The notes under the pieces are model-generated. The model did not search any database, was not told the origin of the DNA, and was given only the letters and a program-made list of their open reading frames with translations. A DNA stretch of 64,000 bases. Origin: Propioniciclava sp. MC1595. Its GTDB lineage: Bacteria; Actinomycetota; Actinomycetes; Propionibacteriales; Propionibacteriaceae. Positions 34,767 through 44,670 of the stretch are shown in pieces. A program made the position numbers and the translations under genes. Location: NCBI RefSeq assembly GCF_017569205.1, contig NZ_CP071870.1, forward strand, positions 3,366,974 to 3,430,973. Reading direction: 5' to 3'. How positions within the stretch are numbered: the stretch's first letter is position 1; the number at the start of each line of letters is the position of its first letter.

Positions 34767-35690
34767 ATGACCGACACCACCCCCGTGATCGAGGTGCGTG
34801 ACTTCACGATGCGGTTCGGCGACAACACCGTCGTCGACCGGCTGTCGTTCGAGGTGCGCCCCGGCGAGACGTTCGGCCTGCTGGGCGCGAACGGCTCGGG
34901 CAAGACCACCACCGTCCGCGCCCTGCTGGGCATCTACACCCCCACCGCCGGCGAGCTGCTCGTGCACGGGCGCCCGTTCGACCCGGTCGGCGACTACTCG
35001 CTGGGCTACCTGCCCGAGGAGCGCGGCCTGTACCGCAAGGAGAAGGTCCTCGACGTGATGACCTACTTCGGCCAGCTCAAGGGCATGGGCCGCTCAGAGG
35101 CGGCGCTGTGGAGCCACCAGTTCCTGCAGCGCATCGGCCTGGGCGACAAGGGGAACGCCAAGCTGACCACGCTGTCGGGCGGCCAGCAGCAGAAGGTGCA
35201 GCTGGGCGTGACGATCATGGACAACCCGTCGCTGCTCATCCTCGACGAGCCCACCAAGGGCTTCGACCCCGTCAACCGCCGGCTGCTGCTCGACCTCATC
35301 GAGGCCCAGCGCGCCGCCGGCGCGACCGTGGTGATCATCACCCACCAGATGGAGGAGGTCGAGCGCCTCTGCGACCGGGTCCTGCTGCTCAAGGACGGCC
35401 GGGCCGAGGCCTACGGCACCGTCGGCGAGGTCCAGGACGCCTACGGGGCGGGCATCATCCGCCTCCGCTACGCCGGGGTGCTGCCCGAGCCGCGCGGTTG
35501 GCGTCCGATGACCCACGAGCGCAACTACGCCGAGCTCGAGCTCGTCGAAGGCACCGACCCGCAGGCCGTGCTGCGGCAGCTCGTGGACGCCGGCGTCGAG
35601 GTCCGCTCCTTCGACGCCTCCCGGCTGTCGATGGAGCAGGTCTTCCTCAAGGTCTACGGCCACGCGCACGACGCGGGGGTGGCGGCATGA
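34767..35690 (+). CDS. ABC-2 type exporter ATPase
   Basis: A 307-residue ATPase from the ATG at 34767. Walker A GANGSGKTT, signature LSGGQQQKVQLG, Walker B LLILDEPTKGFDPV and the switch His in IITHQMEEVE are all present. The C-terminal extension (about residues 235-307) is the regulatory domain of the NatA/YhaQ type. It overlaps the permease gene by 4 bases. Likely an export system for ions, drugs or lipids; substrate unknown. Confidence 0.9.
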   Translation: MTDTTPVIEVRDFTMRFGDNTVVDRLSFEVRPGETFGLLGANGSGKTTTVRALLGIYTPTAGELLVHGRPFDPVGDYSLGYLPEERGLYRKEKVLDVMTYFGQLKGMGRSEAALWSHQFLQRIGLGDKGNAKLTTLSGGQQQKVQLGVTIMDNPSLLILDEPTKGFDPVNRRLLLDLIEAQRAAGATVVIITHQMEEVERLCDRVLLLKDGRAEAYGTVGEVQDAYGAGIIRLRYAGVLPEPRGWRPMTHERNYAELELVEGTDPQAVLRQLVDAGVEVRSFDASRLSMEQVFLKVYGHAHDAGVAA

Positions 35691-36955
35691 GGCTGCACAA
35701 CCTGGGCACCGTCATCGGCTTCGAGATGCGCCGCACCCTGACCAAGCCGACGTTCTGGCTGACGTCGCTGAGCGTCCCGCTGCTGATGGTCGTGATCTTC
35801 GCGCTGATGTGGTTCAGCAACACCAGCGCCGCGGCGTCGTTCGACGCCCAGCGCGACGAGAAGGTCGCGTTCACCTACACCGACGCCTCCGGCGTCGTCT
35901 CCCCCGCGATCGCCGAGCAGATGGGCGGGTCGCCGACCTCGGACGCCGCGGGTGCGGCGCAGGCGGTGCACGAGGGACGGGCCCAGCTGCACCTCGACAT
36001 CCCGGCCGACCCCTCGACCCAGCCGGTGCGCATCGTGGGCGCCGACCTGGGCCTGATCGCGTCCGGCCAGTGGCACGCGATCGCCCGCGACCTGCTGCAA
36101 CACTCGGCGGCCGAGAAGGTGGGCGACCCCATGGTCACCTCGCTGCTGCTCGACGTCCCGACCACCGCCGAGCTGTGGAAGGACGGGGCGCGAAGTCCCG
36201 GCTTCGGGGCGGCGGTGCTGCCCGGGCTGTTCCTGGTTCTGCTCTACATGGGCGTGATCATGCTGGGCCAGCAGATGCTCAACATCACGGTGGAGGAGAA
36301 GGAGAACCGGGTCACCGAGATGATCCTGACCACCCTCGACCCGCGGGTGCTGATCGTCGGCAAGGTCATCGCCGTGCTGCTGGTCGGCATCGTGCAGGGC
36401 CTGGTGCTGCTGATCCCGGCGGCGCTGGCGGCGCTGTTCCTCCCCGGCCTGATGGCCGGCGGGCTGGACGCCGCGGCGTCCGACCCCGACCTGGCCCAGC
36501 TGCAGCTGGCCGGGAACTTCGTGGTCGACCCGGTGCGCATCGCGCTGGCCGTGGCCCTGTTCGCGGGCGGGTTCCTGCTGTTCACCGCGCTGCTGGTGGC
36601 GATCGGGTCGGTCATGCCGACCGCGAAGGACGCCGGTTCGGCGTTCGGCGTCGTGATCCTGGGCATGTTCCTGCCGCTGTACACGGCGGCGATGGTCATC
36701 AACGAGCCGGGCGGCGCGGTGGCGCTGTTCCTGACGTGGTTCCCGCTGACCGCGCCCGTGACGGCGCTGCTGCTGAACGCGCTCGGGTTGCTGCCCGTGC
36801 CGCAGGCCATCGGGGTGGCGCTGGTGCTGTTCGCGTGTGCGCTCGCGTTCCTGTGGGCGGGGGTGCGGCTGTTCCGCCAGGGGTCGATCTCCTACGACAA
36901 GCGGCTCAACATCGCGAAGGCTTTTCGCACATCGGGCTCTCGACAGCAGATTTGA
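35687..36955 (+). CDS. ABC-2 type exporter permease (NatB/YhaP-like)
   Basis: A 422-residue protein starting in the ATGA overlap with the ATPase gene. One N-terminal membrane segment (PLLMVVIFALMWF), a large extracytoplasmic domain of about 150 residues, then five to six further segments. ITVEEKENRVTEMILTT is the conserved loop of NatB-type permeases. The pair is a complete exporter. Confidence 0.88.
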   Translation: MRLHNLGTVIGFEMRRTLTKPTFWLTSLSVPLLMVVIFALMWFSNTSAAASFDAQRDEKVAFTYTDASGVVSPAIAEQMGGSPTSDAAGAAQAVHEGRAQLHLDIPADPSTQPVRIVGADLGLIASGQWHAIARDLLQHSAAEKVGDPMVTSLLLDVPTTAELWKDGARSPGFGAAVLPGLFLVLLYMGVIMLGQQMLNITVEEKENRVTEMILTTLDPRVLIVGKVIAVLLVGIVQGLVLLIPAALAALFLPGLMAGGLDAAASDPDLAQLQLAGNFVVDPVRIALAVALFAGGFLLFTALLVAIGSVMPTAKDAGSAFGVVILGMFLPLYTAAMVINEPGGAVALFLTWFPLTAPVTALLLNALGLLPVPQAIGVALVLFACALAFLWAGVRLFRQGSISYDKRLNIAKAFRTSGSRQQI

Positions 36956-37000
36956 GTGCCTTGGCGGGGTGAGGTCCGCAACCATAGGATCGACCCAACG

Positions 37001-37024
37001 ACCGGGCCCCACACGGGGCCCGGT
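37001..37024. terminator. Perfect hairpin after the exporter operon
   Basis: ACCGGGCCCC and GGGGCCCGGT pair around an ACAC loop, 46 bases after the permease stop and 25 before the next start. A terminator without a T tract. Confidence 0.6.
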
Positions 37025-37048
37025 CCCGGTTCAGGGAAGGGGAGGGCC

Positions 37049-38326
37049 ATGGCACTCGAGCCACGTTCCGAGCGACAGCGGGTGGCGATCGACGAGGTCG
37101 AGACGTACGGGGCGCACAACTACTCCCCGCTGCCGGTGGTCGTCGCCTCGGCCGAGGGCACCCGCGTCACCGACCTCGACGGCAACCACTACATCGACTG
37201 CCTGTCGGCCTACTCGGCGGTCAACTTCGGCCACGGCCACCCTGCGCTGGTGGCGGCCGCGCAGGCGCAGCTGGGCAAGGTCACGCTGACCTCGCGCGCG
37301 TTCTACTCCGAGCCGTTCGGCCCGTTCGTGAAGGCGCTGGCCGAGATGTGCGGCAAGGACATGGTCCTGCCCATGAACACCGGCGTCGAGGCCGTTGAGA
37401 CCGCGATCAAGACCGCCCGCAAGTGGGGGTACGAATCCAAGGGCGTCCCCGAGGGCCGGGCCAAGATCATCGTGATGGAGGGCAATTTCCACGGCCGTAC
37501 CACGACGGTCATCTCGTTCAGCAACGACGAGGACGCCCGCAAGTCGTTCGCCCCCTACACCCCGGGCTTCGTACACGTTCCGTTCGGGGACGCCGACGCC
37601 ATCGAGGCCGCCATCGACGACGACACCGTGGCCGTGCTGTTCGAGCCCATCCAGGGCGAGGCCGGCGTGATCGTGCCGCCGGAGGGTTTCCTGACGAAGG
37701 TGCGTGAGATCACCGCGCGCCGCGGCGTGCTGATGATCGCCGACGAGATCCAGGCGGGTCTGGGCCGCGCCGGCTCGACGTTCGCCTGCGACCGCGAGGG
37801 CGTCGAGCCCGACGTCTACGTGCTCGGCAAGGCGCTCGGCGGCGGCATCATGCCGCTGTCGGCCGTGGTCGCGAACCGCGAGATCCTCGGCCTGTTCCAG
37901 CCCGGCCAGCACGGGTCGACGTTCGGCGGCAACCCGCTGGCCTGCGCCATCGGCTCGGCCGTGGTCGAGCTGCTGTCCACCGGCGAGATGCAGGAACGCT
38001 CGCGCGTCCTCGGCGAGCGGTTCCGCGCCGGCCTGCAGCCGTTGCTGGACGCCGGGTGGGCCACCGCGATCCGCCAGGCCGGCCTGTGGCTGGGCGTCGA
38101 CGTGAACCCCGACCTCGGCACGGCGAAGGAGATCTGCTACCGGCTCATGGTCAAGGAGGTGCTGGCCAAGGACACCCACGGCCACACCATCCGGTTCGCT
38201 CCCCCGCTGGTGATCACCGAGGCCGAGGTCGACGAGGTCATCGCGCACACGCTCGCGGCCTTCGAGGAGGCGGCCGCGCACAAGGGTGTGGTCCGGGCCG
38301 ACGTCGAGCCCGAGATCGACGGCTGA
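37049..38326 (+). CDS. rocD: Ornithine--oxo-acid aminotransferase
   Basis: A 425-residue class III aminotransferase from the ATG at 37049 (GGGAAGGGGAGG upstream). AEGTRVTDLDGNHYIDCLSA, MNTGVEAVETAIKTARKWGY, the Asp-Glu in MIADEIQAGLGRAG and the PLP Lys in YVLGKALGGGIMPLSAV match RocD. It converts ornithine and 2-oxoglutarate to glutamate semialdehyde and glutamate, linking arginine and proline metabolism. Monocistronic, with a terminator after it. Confidence 0.92.
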   Translation: MALEPRSERQRVAIDEVETYGAHNYSPLPVVVASAEGTRVTDLDGNHYIDCLSAYSAVNFGHGHPALVAAAQAQLGKVTLTSRAFYSEPFGPFVKALAEMCGKDMVLPMNTGVEAVETAIKTARKWGYESKGVPEGRAKIIVMEGNFHGRTTTVISFSNDEDARKSFAPYTPGFVHVPFGDADAIEAAIDDDTVAVLFEPIQGEAGVIVPPEGFLTKVREITARRGVLMIADEIQAGLGRAGSTFACDREGVEPDVYVLGKALGGGIMPLSAVVANREILGLFQPGQHGSTFGGNPLACAIGSAVVELLSTGEMQERSRVLGERFRAGLQPLLDAGWATAIRQAGLWLGVDVNPDLGTAKEICYRLMVKEVLAKDTHGHTIRFAPPLVITEAEVDEVIAHTLAAFEEAAAHKGVVRADVEPEIDG

Positions 38327-38460
38327 CCCATGGGGGCGTCCGGGGTCACCGACGTGTTCCACACCGAACTACAAGCCTGTGATTTGTCCCCAGCTGGGGA
38401 GAAGCCTGTGGACAACCCGCCGCAGCCCGCGGCGTCCGGACCAGTGACCCGGGAACGCAC

Positions 38461-38491
38461 GAAGGGCGGTCCCGTGAGGGAACCGCCCTTC
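38461..38491. terminator. Strong hairpin between rocD and the YceI gene
   Basis: GAAGGGCGGT and ACCGCCCTTC pair around an 11-base loop between two convergent genes, so it likely stops transcription from both sides. Confidence 0.75.
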
Positions 38492-38551
38492 GGCGTCCGG
38501 TCGGAGCCCACCCACCCCCAGGGGGCGTCGCAACCGGAGACTGGGTGCAGG

Positions 38552-39097
38552 TCAGGCCTGCTCGATGGCCGACACCTCGAACTCGAGGACGACCTTGTCG
38601 GCGACGAGGAAGCCACCGGTCTCGAGGGCGGCGTTCCAGGTGAGGCCGAAGTCGGCACGGCTGATGGTGGTCTCACCCTCGAAGCCGATGCGGTTGTTGC
38701 CGAACGGGTCCTTGGCAGCGCCCTGGAACTCGAAGGGGATCGTGATCTGCTTGGTGACGCCACGGATCGTCAGGTCACCGGTCACGTCGACGACGTCACC
38801 CTTGATCGCGAAGTCGGAGCCGCGGAAGGTGATGGTCGGGTAGGTCTCGACGTCGAGGAAGTCGCCGGAACGGACGTGGCCGTCACGGTCGGCGTTGCGG
38901 GTGTTGATCGAGGCGGCCTGGATGTCGACGTCCAGGGTCGAGGCCGACGGGTTGGCGCCGTCGATGGTGGCGGTGCCGGTGTACTCCTCGAAGGAGCCAC
39001 GGACCTTGGTGACCATGGCGTGACGGGTCACGAAACCGATGGTGGTGTGCGACGGGTCGAGGACGTAGGTCCCCTTGAGCTCGGCGAGCTGCGACAT
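38552..39097 (-). CDS. YceI-family lipocalin-like protein
   Basis: A 181-residue protein from the ATG at 39097 (AGGAGG upstream). GTYVLDPSHTTIGFVTRHAM, FRGSDFAIKGDVVDVTGDLT and ALETGGFLVADKVVLEFEVS are the YceI landmarks. YceI proteins bind long-chain isoprenoids in a beta barrel. There is no signal peptide, unlike many periplasmic family members, so this one should be cytoplasmic. Confidence 0.9.
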   Translation of the reverse strand: MSQLAELKGTYVLDPSHTTIGFVTRHAMVTKVRGSFEEYTGTATIDGANPSASTLDVDIQAASINTRNADRDGHVRSGDFLDVETYPTITFRGSDFAIKGDVVDVTGDLTIRGVTKQITIPFEFQGAAKDPFGNNRIGFEGETTISRADFGLTWNAALETGGFLVADKVVLEFEVSAIEQA

Positions 39098-39127
39098 GTT
39101 GTGTCCTCCTGATTGGTTGTTGGTTCA

Positions 39128-39157
39128 ACCGTACACCCGCATTGGTTGAAGTGTCAA
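39128..39157 (-). promoter_or_regulatory. Probable promoter of the YceI gene
   Basis: On the minus strand a perfect -35 TTGACA (39152-39157) and a -10-like TACGGT (39128-39133) are 18 bases apart, 30 bases upstream of the start codon. GGTTGAA/TTCAACC half-sites (39122 and 39145) overlap it and could bind a regulator. Confidence 0.45.
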
Positions 39158-39185
39158 CTACCTCAAGGGAACCGGGGTTCGTGGT

Positions 39186-40614
39186 GCCTCATAGTCAAGT
39201 CCCCGGCTGATGGGGCGTGTGCCTCACAGATTTTTCCCCGGGAACGGGGGTCTAGCCGGCGCGGATCTTGAGGGCTTTGATGTCGGGGGCTCGCCAGGTG
39301 AGTTGGTCTTCGAGGCGGCGGGTCTTGGTGGCGGCCAAGCGGGTCAGTTCGGCTTGGAGTTCGGTGATCTGCCGGGCGATCCGGGTGGGTTTGAGGGTGG
39401 CCCGGTAGGCGGCGAGTTCGTGTTCTTGGGCGGGGCTGAGGACGCCTGCCTCGAGGAGCCGCCGGTAGGGGGAGCGGGGCTGGTCGTAGAGGCGCTTGCG
39501 GCGGCCGAGTTTGTCGGTGCCGTACCCGATGGGTTTCTTGGTGGGGGTGAAGAAGTTCAACCTGTCGTTGACCAAGGGCCACAACTGGGTCAGGAGGTCG
39601 AGTTCGGCCGGGGTGTCGTAGCGGTGGTAGAACCCGTATCGGCGCACGAGGTGCCCGTTCTTGGACTCGATGGTGGCTTGGTCGTTGCTCTTGTAAGGCC
39701 GGGATCGGGTGAAGAACACATCCCGGTCACCGGCCCAGCCGATGATCTGGTGGTTGATGAACTCCGAGCCGTTGTCGCAATCGATGCCCGTCACGGCGAA
39801 CGGCACCGCCTCAACGAACGCGTCGAAAGCGGCCAGCACGTGCACGCGGGCGTTGTTCCGGATGGGATGGGTGTACACCCAGCCGGTGTGCACGCAGGTG
39901 AAGTTCACACTCCTGGCGAACTCGCCCTTCAGGGTGGGCCCGCAATGGGCGACCGTGTCGACCTCGAAGAACCCGGGTTCGCCCTCGACCTCGTCACCGG
40001 CCTTGCGTACCTGGATCGATTGGCGCAACAGGTGCCCGGGCTTGGTGCTGGTCTTGCCGCGGATCGGGTCCCGCGCTTTGGCCGGCGCCAGGTAGCGGTC
40101 GATCGTGGCCGCCGACATGGCCTCGAGCTCGGCACGGACCCCGTCGTGGTAGTGCTCCACCCCGGGCACCAGCGACCCTTCAGCCTCCATCGCGTCCAGC
40201 CAGTCACCCATCGCGGCAGCCAGGTACTTGCCGCAACTACCGCCACTGGTGGCCCACACCCGTTGCAGGACCTTGGTCGCATCGTAGGAGTACCGGCGAG
40301 GCTTGGTCTTGCGCCGATCGATCACCGCGACCGTTGCCACTGCCCGTCCCGGCGCCTGCAGCAACCGCAAGCGGAGTTGCTGACGGGCATGGTCACGGTT
40401 CCAGCCCGTCACCTCGACCACTTGGTCCAAGATCAAGCTCTTGCCGTGCTTCGGCGCGTCCGCGTACGCCTGTGCGTACCGCTTCGTGACCTCGACCCTG
40501 GCCTTCATCGACAACTTCCCCTCAAGCAGCACACCCCATCGTGGCCGGCCCCACCCCCTCACGCGGGGAAAGTCTGTGAGGCACAGCACCCTGCTACGCG
40601 GGGACTATGTGTGA
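39186..40614 (-). mobile_element. Insertion sequence with two-part terminal inverted repeats
   Basis: Each end has an inner TGTGCCTCACAGA (39218-39230; inverted at 40573-40585) followed by TTTCCCC, and an outer related motif with CTCA-ATAGT-CCCC (39186 onward; inverted to about 40614). Such double sites are usual for transposase binding. The exact outer ends and target duplication are not certain. Confidence 0.7.
39252..40508 (-). CDS. Transposase with rve-type integrase core
   Basis: A 418-residue protein from the ATG at 40508, preceded by GAGGGGAAG. The DDE core is intact: FFEVDTVAHCGP, VTGIDCDNGSEFIN and NDQATIESKNGHLVRR. The N-terminal domain (about residues 1-70) is a likely HTH, with LDQVVEVTGWNRDHARQQL. 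It resembles actinobacterial IS481/ISNCY-like enzymes; the family name is uncertain. The element lies only 14 bases upstream of the citrate synthase promoter. Confidence 0.85.
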   Translation of the reverse strand: MKARVEVTKRYAQAYADAPKHGKSLILDQVVEVTGWNRDHARQQLRLRLLQAPGRAVATVAVIDRRKTKPRRYSYDATKVLQRVWATSGGSCGKYLAAAMGDWLDAMEAEGSLVPGVEHYHDGVRAELEAMSAATIDRYLAPAKARDPIRGKTSTKPGHLLRQSIQVRKAGDEVEGEPGFFEVDTVAHCGPTLKGEFARSVNFTCVHTGWVYTHPIRNNARVHVLAAFDAFVEAVPFAVTGIDCDNGSEFINHQIIGWAGDRDVFFTRSRPYKSNDQATIESKNGHLVRRYGFYHRYDTPAELDLLTQLWPLVNDRLNFFTPTKKPIGYGTDKLGRRKRLYDQPRSPYRRLLEAGVLSPAQEHELAAYRATLKPTRIARQITELQAELTRLAATKTRRLEDQLTWRAPDIKALKIRAG

Positions 40615-40627
40615 GTGTCGTCGTGGT

Positions 40628-40656
40628 TTGGCGAGCGCCTCGACCGTCACTGTAGT
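40628..40656 (+). promoter_or_regulatory. Probable citrate synthase promoter
   Basis: TTGGCG at 40628-40633 and TGTAGT at 40651-40656 are separated by 17 bases, 43 bases before the gltA start. It lies just outside the insertion sequence end. Confidence 0.5.
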
Positions 40657-40698
40657 CTGACGGCTGAGTGACCACAGGCCTCACCAAGGAGGAGTTCA

Positions 40699-41985
<1,287 letters not shown>

Positions 41986-42001
41986 TCGCTTGACAAACCC
42001 G

Positions 42002-42031
42002 AAGGGGGTCGACCACACGGTCGGCCCCCTT
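42002..42031 (+). terminator. Rho-independent terminator after gltA
   Basis: AAGGGGGTCGACC pairs with GGTCGGCCCCCTT (one G-T pair) around ACAC and is followed by TTTG, 16 bases after the stop. Confidence 0.8.
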
Positions 42032-42069
42032 TGACTCCTTGGCGCCTAGCCTACACCCCCCAGACTCAG

Positions 42070-42711
42070 TCAGGCCAAGCCCCCCTCTTCCTCCCAACCC
42101 GCGAGCAAGGCCCGCAGGCCGCGGGTGAACTCATCCTCGGGCTGCCAGTCGTAGCCCCTCGACAGTGCGTCGACGATGCGAGGGTGCGTGTCGGGGCCGA
42201 GCGCGCCCCACACCTCCTCGGCCGGGACACCCACCCCGCCGACCGGGTCGCGCACCTCGCCCTGCACCTTGCCGATGGTGAAGGCCATCAGGCAGTCGAG
42301 CAACTGCATCGCGGACGCCGGGGCCAGTCCGGCGTCCACCAACCAGCCGAGCGACCTCTCGGTCAGGGCGAGCATGTGCGGGGTCACGATGGGGCGCGAC
42401 CCCATGATGGCCACCAACCGCGGGTGGGCGAGCAGCACCCGCCGCAACGCCACGAACGAGGACGCCGCGATCTCCCGCCAGCCCTCCCCCGGCCTGGGCG
42501 GCTCCGGGGATGTCCGTGCCCAGACCTCGTCGACGATCGCATCGAACAGGGCCGCCTTGTTGGGCACGTGGTGGTAGACCGCCATCGGGTCAACACCGAG
42601 ATCGGCGCCCAGACGACGCATCGAGAAGGCATCGAGCCCCTCGCGGTCGATGAGCCCGATCGCCGCCGCGACGATCTGCGAACGGGACAGGATCTGCGGC
42701 GCCGGCGTCAT
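42070..42711 (-). CDS. TetR-family regulator (TetR_C class)
   Basis: A 213-residue protein from the ATG at 42711. Its HTH is IVAAAIGLIDREGLDAFSMR then RLGADLGVDPMAVYHHVPNK, a TetR-class domain with the YHHVPNK tail; the C-terminal domain is of the TetR_C_1 class. Its start overlaps the stop of the CPBP protease gene by 4 bases, so they are one operon and it probably regulates it through the repeats at 43574-43616. Confidence 0.88.
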   Translation of the reverse strand: MTPAPQILSRSQIVAAAIGLIDREGLDAFSMRRLGADLGVDPMAVYHHVPNKAALFDAIVDEVWARTSPEPPRPGEGWREIAASSFVALRRVLLAHPRLVAIMGSRPIVTPHMLALTERSLGWLVDAGLAPASAMQLLDCLMAFTIGKVQGEVRDPVGGVGVPAEEVWGALGPDTHPRIVDALSRGYDWQPEDEFTRGLRALLAGWEEEGGLA

Positions 42712-43589
42712 GTCCCCAGCTTCGCAGGCTTGGTGAAGAAGAGCCCACGCTCCCGCCACACGACCACGACGCACACCAGCAGCAGGATGCCGGTCTGGAT
42801 CACCTTGGTGTCGGGATGGGTCAGGAACAGCTCGTTGCCGACGTTCGCCACCAGGTGGAACACGAGGGTGAGCGGGATGCTGCGGCCGCTGCGGTAGTAC
42901 ACCCAGTTCATCAGGATGATGAACGGGAACACCGACACCCCGAAGTTGATGGACGCCAACAGTCCCGTCTCCACGACCTCGGCCTGGTAGTAGCCCTGGA
43001 TCGTGCCCAGCGGCACGTGCCAGAAGAACCAGATCAGGCCGAAGACCAGCGAGGTGCGCCACACGGTCCAGCGGGAGGCGAGTGCGTCGGTGCCGTAGCT
43101 GTGCCAGGCGAGCTCCTCCACGACCGGGGCGAGGGTCAGCGTGAGCCACGCGGGAATCAGCCCCGCCGTGAAGGACACTCCGCCCCGCAGCAGGAACTGG
43201 TCGGGGGAATAGCCCAACGGCAGCGACAACGCGGTGCCGAGCAGCAGCGCCCCGGGCAGCAGGAACACGGCCACTGCCCACGCCCACGCGGGCACCTCGC
43301 GCACGTTCACCAAGCGGTGCAGCACGTCGGCGCGCAGCACGGGGTCTTGGCGCACTAGCGCCCACGCGACGCCCAGGGGTGCCACCAGACCGCCCAGGCC
43401 CAGGACCGCGATCAGCACCCGGGTGGCGATCGAGGCGTCCGGGCGGTGCGAGAGCCATCCGGCGGTGAACCACAGCACCCACGGGATGGCGGTGGAGAGC
43501 AGGTAGAACCGCCACGGGTGCCGGTAGCGGGCGATGACCGGTTCGACGTGAGACGGTTCCGACTGGCGGGTTTCTACGGTGTAGACCAT
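42708..43589 (-). CDS. CPBP-family intramembrane metalloprotease
   Basis: A 293-residue membrane protein from the ATG at 43589; an upstream start at 43643 would place it across the operator. About eight hydrophobic segments. CPBP motif 1 is VEELAWHSYG (Glu-Glu, with His where the family often has Arg), motif 2 is FGLIWFFWHVPLG, and motif 3 has LVFHLVANVG, together giving the Glu/His zinc site. CPBP proteases process prenylated or bacteriocin-like peptides in some systems; the substrate here is unknown. Confidence 0.82.
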   Translation of the reverse strand: MVYTVETRQSEPSHVEPVIARYRHPWRFYLLSTAIPWVLWFTAGWLSHRPDASIATRVLIAVLGLGGLVAPLGVAWALVRQDPVLRADVLHRLVNVREVPAWAWAVAVFLLPGALLLGTALSLPLGYSPDQFLLRGGVSFTAGLIPAWLTLTLAPVVEELAWHSYGTDALASRWTVWRTSLVFGLIWFFWHVPLGTIQGYYQAEVVETGLLASINFGVSVFPFIILMNWVYYRSGRSIPLTLVFHLVANVGNELFLTHPDTKVIQTGILLLVCVVVVWRERGLFFTKPAKLGT

Positions 43590-43616
43590 GGGCACCACGG
43601 TAGTTCTACGCCGTAG
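43574..43616 (-). promoter_or_regulatory. Two palindromes, probable TetR operator
   Basis: CTACGGTGTAG at 43574-43584 and CTACGCCGTAG at 43606-43616 are two near-identical 11-bp palindromes, 32 bases apart, on either side of the CPBP start codon. They suit binding by the TetR protein encoded in the same operon. Confidence 0.5.
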
Positions 43617-43664
43617 GATGTCTCGTCGGGCTCTCCCCTGCACAACCCTGAGCTACCCCTTGGC

Positions 43665-44525
43665 TCAGCCGATGAGTTCGCCGAAGGCAGGGATCCAGAG
43701 AACCGCTCCGGGGTAGGCGAAAAGGGCTACCAACGCCAGGATGGCGACGAGGGTGGCGAGGTCCACCCAACCCTCGGGCTTGACCCCCGACCACCGGAAG
43801 CCTCGAGCCTGCATCCCCTCATCACCGATGCGGCGGCCACGGGCGATGAGGGCGAAGGCGACCGCATCCCTCGCTCGCCCCAACAAGACGAGGAAGGCGA
43901 GACCCATGCCAGCCATGCGGAGCAGATAGCTGCTCATACCCAAGGGCCCCAGCGCCTGAAAGGTCATGGTCACTCCCTCGACATACGAAGGCGCTCCCTG
44001 GGTCAGGATCGCAATCTCCGTCAGCGAGGGGATGCCTTCGACAGCCGATGGGAAGGCAGTCACGGCCCACCCGGCAACCGCAACGGCGAGAGCACTTCCG
44101 AGCAGATAGCGCTTGCGCCCCGTGTTGTGGGGGTACCTACCAGCAGCCACAGCGAGCAGCAGGGCCAGTAGGCCAACGACGATCGGGAGGACGACGGAGA
44201 CGACACCCCAATAGATCGCGAGAAGCCAGACTACGGCTGCGACCAGCACCATCAACCCAAAGCCCAGGGCGAAGATCTCCCCTGGGTTCAGATCGCGTCC
44301 CGCTGCCGCGGGCGGGGCGTGGTAGACGCGGTTGTCGTGGTGCTCAACATGGTGCTGGGTGGTCTGGGTCACGTGATTGTGGTGTGCGTTGTCGAAGGAG
44401 GCGACATGACCGCCAGCGCCCGTCCGGATGCCCAGCACTGCTGAGATGCGAGCGCCGATGATCACACCCAGTGCGGTGATCACGGCAACGCCGGCGGGCG
44501 AGTTCAGGATCGAGACGATGTCCAT
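43665..44525 (-). CDS. Membrane protein of unknown function
   Basis: A 286-residue protein from the ATG at 44525 (AAAGGA upstream). An N-terminal hydrophobic segment is followed by a His/Asn-rich soluble stretch (about residues 42-75, with TQHHVEHHDNRVYH) and then five or six membrane segments. The His-rich stretch could bind metal. The gene stands alone between the CPBP/TetR operon and the restriction operon; no family recognised. Confidence 0.65.
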   Translation of the reverse strand: MDIVSILNSPAGVAVITALGVIIGARISAVLGIRTGAGGHVASFDNAHHNHVTQTTQHHVEHHDNRVYHAPPAAAGRDLNPGEIFALGFGLMVLVAAVVWLLAIYWGVVSVVLPIVVGLLALLLAVAAGRYPHNTGRKRYLLGSALAVAVAGWAVTAFPSAVEGIPSLTEIAILTQGAPSYVEGVTMTFQALGPLGMSSYLLRMAGMGLAFLVLLGRARDAVAFALIARGRRIGDEGMQARGFRWSGVKPEGWVDLATLVAILALVALFAYPGAVLWIPAFGELIG

Positions 44526-44670
44526 GAGGGGTCCTTTCGGGGGGTGCCTCACCGTCGTGAAGTCCTACCAGTCTCAACGGGTAGATGTGACGTTTGCAAT
44601 ATCCGGGCGATAACCCCCATTATCATGGAGTTTCTCCACACATCCCGTCCTGTGGTCTACGCTTCTTTCC

